A stretch of DNA of 7,377 bases from assembly GCA_018335765.1 (NCBI GenBank), contig JAGXRU010000052.1, positions 1-7,377 of the forward strand, written 5' to 3'. Every line of letters starts with the position of its first letter. The first letter of the stretch is position 1. This document shows positions 1 to 4,868 of this stretch, in pieces. The notes below the pieces were generated by a model. The model ran no database searches. It saw nothing but the letters and a program-made list of their open reading frames with translations, and had not been told where the DNA came from. The position numbers and the translations under genes are program-made. This DNA is from Alkaliphilus sp. Lineage in GTDB: Bacteria > Bacillota > Clostridia > Peptostreptococcales > Thermotaleaceae.

Positions 1-733
1 AATACTCAGGAATCATAACCTTTTCACCTAATTCTCTTTCAAAGGCAGCTTTGATGCCTACGTTAGCTGCAACCCCGCCTTGAAAGACATAGGGAGGACT
101 AAGTTTTTTCCCTCGACCTAGGTTATTGATATAATTTCTTACAAGGGCTTCACAGAGCCCATTTATAATTTCTTCTTTTGAATAGCCAAATTGCTGCTTC
201 GATATCATATCTGATTCAGCAAAAACCGTGCATCTCCCTGCTATTCTAACCTTCCTATTAGCCCGCAGGGCATATTCTCCAAACTCTTGTATGGGAATTC
301 CAAGGCGTTCAGATTGATGATCCAAAAACGAGCCTGTTCCGGCGGCACATACAGTATTCATGGCAAAATCCGTGATCAATCCATTGTTTAAAAAAATTAT
401 TTTAGAATCCTGACCACCTATTTCAAAGATGGTATTGGCTTCCGGCACATAGTTTACTGTAGCAGTGGCATGGGCAGTAATTTCATTTTTCACAACATCC
501 GCTCCCACCATTACTCCGATAAGCTGTCTTCCGCTTCCTGTGACTCCAACTCCACTTACCTTGTGTTTTCTTCTCAGATCGCTTTCCAAGCTCCTAATCC
601 CGCTTTTAACCGATTCCAAGGGCTGACCATTTGTACGTATATACTGTTTTGATACAACTTTATTATTTTCATCTATAGCCACAACATTAGTGCTGACAGA
701 TCCTACATCAATACCTACATAAACCTTATCCAT
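1..733 (-). CDS. 2-hydroxyacyl-CoA dehydratase activator-type ATPase (COG1924, BcrAD/BadFG family), 3' end outside the window
   Basis: The frame opens at ATG 731-733, preceded by GGGGGA about 8 nt upstream, and stays open for 244 codons to the left edge. The protein is an ASKHA-fold (actin/Hsp70-like) ATPase. Visible motifs are the phosphate-1 loop GIDVGSVSTN (residues 7-16), the conserved NEITAHA (83-89), the second phosphate motif EIGGQDSK (104-111), VCAAGTGSFLD (128-138), GRCTVFAESDM (166-176) and the adenosine-loop motif GGVAAN (219-224). Cys129 and Cys168 match the two cysteines per monomer that hold the bridging [4Fe-4S] cluster in the HgdC homodimer. In that family ATP hydrolysis drives a low-potential electron into the partner dehydratase. 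The gene begins 19 bp after the COG3581-like gene and is the third gene of its operon. Only the C-terminal tail is missing. Family assignment is secure; the electron acceptor is presumably one or both upstream products (inference). Confidence 0.93.
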   Translation of the reverse strand, partial: MDKVYVGIDVGSVSTNVVAIDENNKVVSKQYIRTNGQPLESVKSGIRSLESDLRRKHKVSGVGVTGSGRQLIGVMVGADVVKNEITAHATATVNYVPEANTIFEIGGQDSKIIFLNNGLITDFAMNTVCAAGTGSFLDHQSERLGIPIQEFGEYALRANRKVRIAGRCTVFAESDMISKQQFGYSKEEIINGLCEALVRNYINNLGRGKKLSPPYVFQGGVAANVGIKAAFERELGEKVMIPEY

Positions 734-752
734 ACGCTAGTCCCCCACATGT

Positions 753-1853
753 TCAGGATACTTTACTACTTTTCTTTTCTTTAGAATTTCTAACCAAATC
801 CAAAAATGCTTCTATTCTTGTCAGGTTATTTGCAATACCTGCTTGTTCATCCAACGCAATTGTCAAAACATGTATACCTGTATCTTCCATAAGCTTAGGC
901 ATAATGCTTTGGGATACCAATTCTGGCAGACATCCGAAGGGCATAAGATGAATAATTGCGTCAAAGCCTTGCTCATGGTAGTCCACTATATGACCCATGG
1001 TCTCCTTGGCATGACCCCCTATTTTAATTTCTATATACTTTTCACCCTTTTTTTCAATCTCTTTTTCTCTCGACCTGCTAAACCACTTTGGAATCATATG
1101 GGTTTCAATCCATCCGGATAAATAATGACCCCTGTGGACTTCGCATCCATAATTTCCTAAAACTTCTTCCATTTTCATATTAACTGATGATTCCATGACC
1201 ACATATATTTCTCCCACAATCCCAATACGAATCTTTTTTTCCTCCGGAACTATTTTATATGGTATGTTGTCAATTAGTTTTTGGCTCTCTTTCTTTGCCT
1301 CTGATAGATCTTTTTCAGTAAATACTTTTTTGTATATTTGCTGTATTTTATCCCAAACTTTATTGCAACTTCCTTTACTTATTTCATAAGCTCTTATTGT
1401 TTGCAACTGAATTTCAAATTCATCAACTTGGACAGCAATTTTGTAAGTTAATTTAAGGATCTTCCAAACACTTTGCCAAGATTTATCGCCCTTAAGCTTT
1501 TTAACATTATAAATAAAGCTCTTAAAATCTCTTTTTATAGAATCAAATACTAAAATATCCACATCATATCCAAGATTTTGTAGTATTCTATGATGCATTT
1601 CTCCATAAAAACCCGCTCTGCAGGGTCCGTGACCCCCGGAAGTAATGATTACCTCCGCGCCATTCTCCAAAGCCTCCACATAGCTTCCCATAATAACCTT
1701 CATAGGAAAGCAAGCAAATTCAGGACTGTATTTCACACCAAGATCAATGGTTCTCTGGCTAGGTTTAGGAGGGGATACTGCCTCATGTCCCAACAACTCA
1801 ATTAATTTGCTATAAACCAGCGTTGTTCCCATGTATGGAAAGGTTATTTTCAT
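753..1853 (-). CDS. COG3581-like activase-associated protein, probable Fe-S partner of the activator ATPase
   Basis: A 366-residue cytoplasmic protein of the COG3581 type, annotated in clostridia as CoA protein activase or 2-hydroxyglutaryl-CoA dehydratase-related. I place the start at ATG 1851-1853 (MKITFPYMGTTL) because family members begin with this strand and GGGGTG lies about 8 nt upstream. The in-frame ATG at 1868 would add five residues and has a worse-placed Shine-Dalgarno. Conserved cysteines occur in EFACFP (Cys48), GHGPCRAG (Cys78) and PFGCLPE (Cys308), and each motif resembles Fe-S ligand motifs of HgdB-like proteins. The C-terminal motif LDEQAGIANNLTRIEAF (334-350) is shared with the upstream protein, showing that the two are paralogues. 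Its 5' end overlaps that gene's 3' end by 44 bp, so translation is probably coupled. Residues 110-200 are lysine-rich and helical, and differ from the partner. The reaction is unknown; membership of the activase system is inferred from homology and context. Confidence 0.88.
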   Translation of the reverse strand: MKITFPYMGTTLVYSKLIELLGHEAVSPPKPSQRTIDLGVKYSPEFACFPMKVIMGSYVEALENGAEVIITSGGHGPCRAGFYGEMHHRILQNLGYDVDILVFDSIKRDFKSFIYNVKKLKGDKSWQSVWKILKLTYKIAVQVDEFEIQLQTIRAYEISKGSCNKVWDKIQQIYKKVFTEKDLSEAKKESQKLIDNIPYKIVPEEKKIRIGIVGEIYVVMESSVNMKMEEVLGNYGCEVHRGHYLSGWIETHMIPKWFSRSREKEIEKKGEKYIEIKIGGHAKETMGHIVDYHEQGFDAIIHLMPFGCLPELVSQSIMPKLMEDTGIHVLTIALDEQAGIANNLTRIEAFLDLVRNSKEKKSSKVS

Positions 1854-2844
1854 CAATTGACACCCCATCTGCTTGATTTTTCTTTCTTCTGATCATATCT
1901 ATAAATGCTTCAGCCCTTGTTTGCAAATGACTTTCACCTGAATGCTCGTCTATACGGATGGTCATAAAGGGTTTGTTATAAGTGTTTGACTCCATTTCCA
2001 ACATTTTTCCAATCATAGAATCAGGTCCACAGCCAAAAGCTGTAACATGGATTAGTCCGTCTACGTTTGGCTGGTCGTAATAATAATAGCCAGCTCCCAA
2101 AAGCTTGTTGCTAAAGGTCCAAAATAGACGTTTTTTCATAAACTCTATACTGTTGTTCATTACGCTATCATCCAGCATTTCAAACGTACGTATATTAACA
2201 TTCATTTCTTTGAGTTTTTCAATAATATTCATGCTTACAAAATTATCGTATATGTCATATACATAACCCAATAGGCCTATGGTTATATCACCCTTGTTCA
2301 AAATATTCTTGTCTGCTATTTCTTTTCCCTCAAAAATGTCTAAAGCATCAGAAAGCACATAGCCGTCTTTGCTCAATTGTCTGAATTTTTCCCACTCTCT
2401 TTGTGCCTTTTTAAGAGCTTTCTGTAGTTCCCACGAGCCTATGCCAAGTATACTTCTCATCTCAGAATAAAATTTTGGGTTTGATATGTTATCACTATCT
2501 GATGTTATTTTTGGACTTAGGACTTTGTTAATTGCACCTGGAACTGTATATTTTATCATATCAGGCAACCCCATAAATTTGGGGCAAAAATATTCATTTT
2601 TTAAGACGCAGACCATCCTTGGAACAAACACATAATCGACATCCTCTATAATGCTTACCACATGACCAGTAAACACCTTAATTGGCACACATATTTCCGG
2701 AACTGAATATTCGATTCCTTTGTTGACTATATATTTTGAAGTAGTCTTTGATAAAACTATTTCTATCTTTAATTCGTCAAACATGGTCTTCCAAAAAGGA
2801 TAATAATAGTAATACAACAGTGATGTTGGTATACCTATCTTCAT
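1810..2844 (-). CDS. DUF2229/COG3580-like acyl-CoA dehydratase activase-related protein
   Basis: A 344-residue protein, first gene of the activase operon. The start at ATG 2842-2844 is supported by AAGGAGT at 2854-2860 and by the family N-terminus (MKIGIPTSLLYYYYYPFWK). Cysteines stand in PEICVP (Cys52), RMVCVLKNEYFCPKF (Cys79 and Cys87) and AFGCGPD (Cys272). Cys52, one of the middle pair and Cys272 line up with the three conserved cysteines of the downstream paralogue. Other shared blocks are the central strand-loop IGLLGYVYDIYD (189-200) and the C-terminal DEHSGESHLQTRAEAF (299-314). DUF2229 domains are found either as separate proteins, as here, or fused to activator ATPase domains in long polypeptides. 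The expected role is an Fe-S electron acceptor or dehydratase-like subunit paired with the COG3581 protein, but no substrate is established. There are no membrane segments or signal peptide. Family call is firm, function is inference. Confidence 0.88.
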   Translation of the reverse strand: MKIGIPTSLLYYYYYPFWKTMFDELKIEIVLSKTTSKYIVNKGIEYSVPEICVPIKVFTGHVVSIIEDVDYVFVPRMVCVLKNEYFCPKFMGLPDMIKYTVPGAINKVLSPKITSDSDNISNPKFYSEMRSILGIGSWELQKALKKAQREWEKFRQLSKDGYVLSDALDIFEGKEIADKNILNKGDITIGLLGYVYDIYDNFVSMNIIEKLKEMNVNIRTFEMLDDSVMNNSIEFMKKRLFWTFSNKLLGAGYYYYDQPNVDGLIHVTAFGCGPDSMIGKMLEMESNTYNKPFMTIRIDEHSGESHLQTRAEAFIDMIRRKKNQADGVSIDENNLSIHGNNAGL

Positions 2845-2853
2845 TGCTTTACC

Positions 2854-2860
2854 ACTCCTT
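2854..2860 (-). promoter_or_regulatory. Ribosome binding site of the DUF2229-like gene
   Basis: AAGGAGT reads on the minus strand with 9 nt to ATG 2842-2844. It is the best Shine-Dalgarno in the activase operon and fixes the start of its first gene. Confidence 0.8.
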
Positions 2861-2916
2861 ATACTAAATCAAATTCTGATAAATTTCAATTATTATTATG
2901 ACTGCAAAATTTTATA

Positions 2917-2945
2917 AGTATAATCCAAGTTGATTTCATACTCAA
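2917..2945 (-). promoter_or_regulatory. Probable sigma-A promoter of the activase operon
   Basis: On the minus strand TTGAGT (2940-2945) matches four of six bases of the -35 consensus. TATACT (2917-2922) matches five of six of the -10 consensus. The spacer is exactly 17 bp. Transcription would start near 2910, giving a leader of about 65 nt ahead of the ribosome binding site and ATG at 2844. This leader is AT-rich with no clear operator or riboswitch fold. Confidence 0.6.
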
Positions 2946-3042
2946 TTTGCCTTGTTTTAACAGTTTGCTTCACATATTGAAACCATATCCTATTTAATTT
3001 GATTCTCTTGACATACATACCCCAATCTTCTGTTTTCATGAA

Positions 3043-3088
3043 AAAATCATAGGAACAGGAAAATCATGGGGAAAATCATGGGGACAGG
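3043..3088. repeat. Three short imperfect direct repeats (AAAATCAT-GGGG-ACAGG)
   Basis: Reading the plus strand, the unit aaaatcatggggacagg (3072-3088) is matched by aaaatcataggaacagg (3043-3059) with two differences, and by the shortened copy aaaatcatgggg (3060-3071) between them. The cluster continues into ggtacc, and a 12-bp palindrome TTTTCATGAAAA (3033-3044) overlaps its left end. GGGGACAGGTACC-like strings resemble repeats associated with IS200-like tyrosine transposases (RAYT/REP type) in Firmicutes. That link is from memory and unproven here. The repeats sit beside the gene remnant at 3098-3271, consistent with a decayed mobile or repetitive element. Confidence 0.55.
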
Positions 3089-3097
3089 TACCTCGAT

Positions 3098-3271
3098 TCA
3101 AGTAAACATACTCTCGGCATCTTGTTTAGCTTGCCTAAGTTTTTCTCGTTTTTCATCAAGTGCAGCAGGTAATTGTTTTAAGTCATCACGTTTTATATTG
3201 GGATCAATGCTCTCAAGAATCTCCTTGATGCCGTCAAAATCAACAGCTTTTGAATAAATGTTTTTTATAGG
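3098..3271 (-). pseudogene. Startless 57-codon reading frame, probable 3' remnant of an unidentified gene
   Basis: On the minus strand a frame runs from just after a TAG (3272-3274) to TGA at 3098-3100. It has no ATG, GTG or TTG in its first fifty codons. Its translation nevertheless looks like genuine protein: DFDGIKEILESIDPNIKRDD (residues 11-30), then a charged helix with DEKREKLRQAKQDAESMF before the stop. Such content is unusual for random AT-rich sequence and suggests the C-terminal end of a once longer, helical protein whose 5' part was deleted. I do not recognise the family. The plus-strand open frame at 3066-3257 is its shadow. The remnant lies between the stem-loop after hicB and the direct repeats at 3043-3088, in what looks like a scar of past insertion and deletion. 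Confidence 0.5.
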
Positions 3272-3272
3272 C

Positions 3273-3308
3273 TAAGAGTCCAGAGTGCTTTTTACACTTG
3301 GACTCCTA
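3273..3308. other. Imperfect stem-loop downstream of hicB, possible weak terminator
   Basis: GAGTCC (3276-3281) pairs with GGACTC (3300-3305). The pairing continues inward through A-T and AGTG/CACT around one bulged G, leaving the loop CTTTTTA. It starts 9 bp beyond the hicB stop codon. Neither strand carries a good U-tract after the stem, so it would be a poor intrinsic terminator. It may instead protect the 3' end of the hicAB mRNA, or be a trace of an inserted element. Confidence 0.4.
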
Positions 3309-3313
3309 AATTT

Positions 3314-3715
3314 TCAGTGAGAATGAATGTGCAATCGTTCTTTTAAGGCTTCTTGAAGAATCTGACTAAAGTTTAAGTGCTGCTTTTCCGCTGCACGATT
3401 TAACCATGATGGAATTGTAAGTGTTTTTTTGACAGCTTTGTTATCAATAACAGCCCTATATTCTGTGGTATCTACTGAGATCAAGCTGACAAATTCAACC
3501 TCATCACGAACTATTTCATGGATATTTGAAGGTGATGGTATTGATTCATTATTATCTTCAGCATCGCAAATCCACAAAGCAATCGCATCTTGTACCATAT
3601 CGAAAGCATCTTGAAGACTTTTCCCTTGTGTCAAACAACCTGGAAGATTTGGAACATTAATAGCATAATAGCCATTTTCAGCAGGTCTGAATATAACAGG
3701 ATAGATATATTTCAT
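3314..3715 (-). CDS. hicB: HicB family antitoxin
   Basis: A 133-residue antitoxin of the type II HicAB system. Residues 1-50 form the HicB partial RNase H-like domain, with the typical YYAINVPNLPGCLTQGKS stretch (16-33) followed by the amphipathic helix LQDAFDMVQDAI. This half is expected to bind HicA and cover its active site. Residues 95-128 (KKTLTIPSWLNRAAEKQ, then FSQILQEALKERL) look like a ribbon-helix-helix DNA-binding domain: a short strand followed by two helices. The protein therefore probably represses its own promoter together with HicA. The start ATG 3713-3715 has AAGGAGA 6 nt upstream (3721-3727). Only 18 bp separate it from hicA, giving a toxin-first order as is usual for hicAB. 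Length and both domains are intact, so the module is probably functional. Confidence 0.93.
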   Translation of the reverse strand: MKYIYPVIFRPAENGYYAINVPNLPGCLTQGKSLQDAFDMVQDAIALWICDAEDNNESIPSPSNIHEIVRDEVEFVSLISVDTTEYRAVIDNKAVKKTLTIPSWLNRAAEKQHLNFSQILQEALKERLHIHSH

Positions 3716-3733
3716 ACAATTCTCCTTTCCGGG

Positions 3734-3913
3734 TTATTTTAACCCTGCTTTTTTTAAAATACCTATTGCTGTAAAATCATTAATTTCGGTATGTCTTGGA
3801 ATTGGTATCTTGATTCCTGGATGGTCGGGATGTTTGGCCATGTCATGCCTTGTTCCGGATGAAAACATCCATCCCGCTTGCTCTAACAACCGTATCAAGT
3901 CCCTACGTTTCAT
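3734..3913 (-). CDS. hicA: HicA family toxin (mRNA interferase)
   Basis: A complete 59-residue small protein beginning MKRRDLIRLLEQAGW and ending TAIGILKKAGLK, both signatures of the HicA double-stranded-RNA-binding-like fold. The family's catalytic histidine is His23 in SGTRHDM, and the central strand IKIPIPRH (34-41) is the conserved beta motif with its trailing histidine. HicA toxins bind and cleave mRNA, halting growth until HicB neutralises them. ATG 3911-3913 is preceded by GAGGTGG (3918-3924), 4 nt upstream and extended by an A-run. The stop TAA (3734-3736) lies 18 bp before hicB. At 60 codons it falls below common length cut-offs and is easily missed. No inactivating change is visible. 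Confidence 0.93.
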   Translation of the reverse strand: MKRRDLIRLLEQAGWMFSSGTRHDMAKHPDHPGIKIPIPRHTEINDFTAIGILKKAGLK

Positions 3914-3932
3914 TTAACCACCTCTTTATTTG

Positions 3933-3960
3933 ATTATAACACGTATATAGCACGTGTCAA
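3933..3960 (-). promoter_or_regulatory. hicAB promoter with perfect -35 and -10 hexamers
   Basis: On the minus strand TTGACA (3955-3960) and TATAAT (3933-3938) are separated by 16 bp. Both hexamers match the sigma-A consensus in full. The predicted start near 3926 leaves a leader of only about 12 nt, just covering the hicA ribosome binding site. So strong a promoter before a toxin gene implies tight repression, most likely through the inverted repeat in its spacer. Confidence 0.85.
3939..3957. promoter_or_regulatory. Inverted-repeat operator within the hicAB promoter
   Basis: ACACGT (3939-3944) and ACGTGT (3952-3957) form a perfect 6-bp inverted repeat with a 7-bp centre. It lies between the -10 and -35 hexamers and overlaps the inner edge of the -35. 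Binding here would block RNA polymerase. The HicB ribbon-helix-helix domain, alone or with HicA, is the obvious candidate ligand. The position is seen directly; the regulator is inferred. Confidence 0.7.
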
Positions 3961-4160
3961 GGTGTGTGTTAAAAACATTCGTTTCTGAGATGAATATTAG
4001 TTACTTTGTTGTAGCTCTTAAAACCGCATATATGCCATCTTAAAATAATGCTGAAAATATATAAGCTGGACTTCTGATTCTGAAGTAGCGAAGTTTATGA
4101 TATGGGACGTACATAAAGAAAATTTAGTTACAGTTTCTTCAATAGCACTCAAATTGAAAG
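3961..4160. other. Gene-free spacer between the hicAB promoter and the ATPase operon end
   Basis: About 200 AT-rich bases carry no open frame of convincing composition on either strand. The longest minus-strand ATG frame is about 24 codons and resembles nothing. Two small symmetric strings are present, GCATATATGC and ACTTC-N7-GAAGT, both short enough to be chance. I see no RNA gene or promoter here beyond the hicAB promoter at its lower edge. Confidence 0.5.
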
Positions 4161-4186
4161 AGGCTGTTCATTTTAATGAACAGCCT
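4161..4186 (-). terminator. ntpD: Strong inverted repeat ending the V-type ATPase operon
   Basis: AGGCTGTTCATT (4161-4172) and AATGAACAGCCT (4175-4186) are perfect 12-bp arms around two bases, so the real loop is probably 4-6 nt. The hairpin begins 9 bp after the ntpD stop codon. On the minus transcript it is followed by the moderately U-rich CTCTTTCAATTTG, enough for an intrinsic terminator though not an ideal tail. No gene on the plus strand points into it. Confidence 0.8.
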
Positions 4187-4195
4187 TTAAATAAC

Positions 4196-4807
4196 TTATT
4201 TTCTTTGTTTTACTCTCTTGAGTCGGAAAAAGTCTTCTCTTTCCTTTTCTTCTAAAGCTTCTTCAATAAATTTCACCTGTTCCCGATATTTTGGTATTTG
4301 AATTTTCTCCAAGGCATTGGCTCGTTTTTGTGTTTTTTTAATCTCTATAGCCAGCTTATAAACAGAATTCTCTGTTTTTGCAAGATCATATATGAAATAT
4401 TTGACTTCACTGAATTTAGTCACCGCAATATCTAATGCAGGATTTGTTCTAAAAAAACCATAATAGTTTTCTATGTCTCTTTTTTTGTATTTAACAGTGG
4501 GCAACTCAACACCCATGACACTTTTGGATTGGATATCAAACTCTTCGACCGTTGGCACGGATATGGCAATCTCCTCCACATTGTTTACTCCCATGCTCAC
4601 ATTTACTATATGAAGTGCCTGATACGCTTCTTCAAAAATAGATTCAATTCTGCTTTGAATCTCCTTTGATTTATCCATTAGACTCATCACTTCTCTAATC
4701 AGAACATTCCTTTTTTTGTCCAAAAGTTCAAACCCTTTTTGGGAAAAATCTAAAAGATTTTTTGCCCGAATTAAATTTGCCTTTGTTGGAGCAACATTCA
4801 CATCCAT
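4196..4807 (-). CDS. ntpD: V-type ATP synthase subunit D (central rotor stalk)
   Basis: Subunit D forms the central shaft that transmits torque between the A3B3 head and the membrane rotor of V/A-type ATPases. The N-terminal VNVAPTKANLIRAKN and the long flanking helices (roughly residues 5-70 and 125-200) are typical; the charged ends are expected to form the antiparallel coiled coil inside the head. The middle holds the conserved VELPTVKYKK segment. I choose ATG 4805-4807 (203 aa, MDVNVAPTK) because AAGGGG lies 9 nt upstream of it. The in-frame ATG at 4816 touches that Shine-Dalgarno directly and would add only MKN. The length is normal for the family. It is the last gene of the operon, following ntpB by 61 bp that contain a stem-loop and preceding the terminator. 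Confidence 0.94.
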   Translation of the reverse strand: MDVNVAPTKANLIRAKNLLDFSQKGFELLDKKRNVLIREVMSLMDKSKEIQSRIESIFEEAYQALHIVNVSMGVNNVEEIAISVPTVEEFDIQSKSVMGVELPTVKYKKRDIENYYGFFRTNPALDIAVTKFSEVKYFIYDLAKTENSVYKLAIEIKKTQKRANALEKIQIPKYREQVKFIEEALEEKEREDFFRLKRVKQRK

Positions 4808-4843
4808 GTTTTTCATCCCCTTCGGATCGTTAGAGGTTTGCTA

Positions 4844-4863
4844 GGCGGACAGAGGCGTCCGCC
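4844..4863. other. GC-rich intercistronic stem-loop between ntpB and ntpD
   Basis: ggcggac (4844-4850) and gtccgcc (4857-4863) are perfect 7-bp arms around the loop agaggc, inside otherwise AT-rich DNA. The stem begins 5 bp after the ntpB stop. In the mRNA no U-tract follows (CTAGCAAACC), so full termination is unlikely. A processing or stabilising hairpin, or partial attenuation of ntpD, fits better because the complex needs three B subunits for one D. Confidence 0.65.
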
Positions 4864-4868
4864 AATAC

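Noticed and set aside
470..652. Plus-strand open frame of 60 codons
   Set aside because: It lies opposite the well-conserved activator ATPase gene, and its translation is low-complexity and unlike any family.
843..1805. Three plus-strand open frames of 64-92 codons
   Set aside because: All are antisense to the COG3581-like gene; they have no ribosome binding sites and no recognisable protein content.
3008..3013. Plus-strand TTGACA as a possible -35 box
   Set aside because: No -10-like hexamer lies at 15-19 bp, and no plus-strand gene follows.
3066..3257. Plus-strand 63-codon open frame
   Set aside because: It is serine- and cysteine-rich, and the opposite strand reads as a more protein-like charged helix, so it is the shadow of the remnant.
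3996..4030. Minus-strand GTTTTAAGAGCTA resembling the start of a type II CRISPR repeat
   Set aside because: It occurs once, without the rest of the repeat, spacers or cas genes, so it is a chance match.
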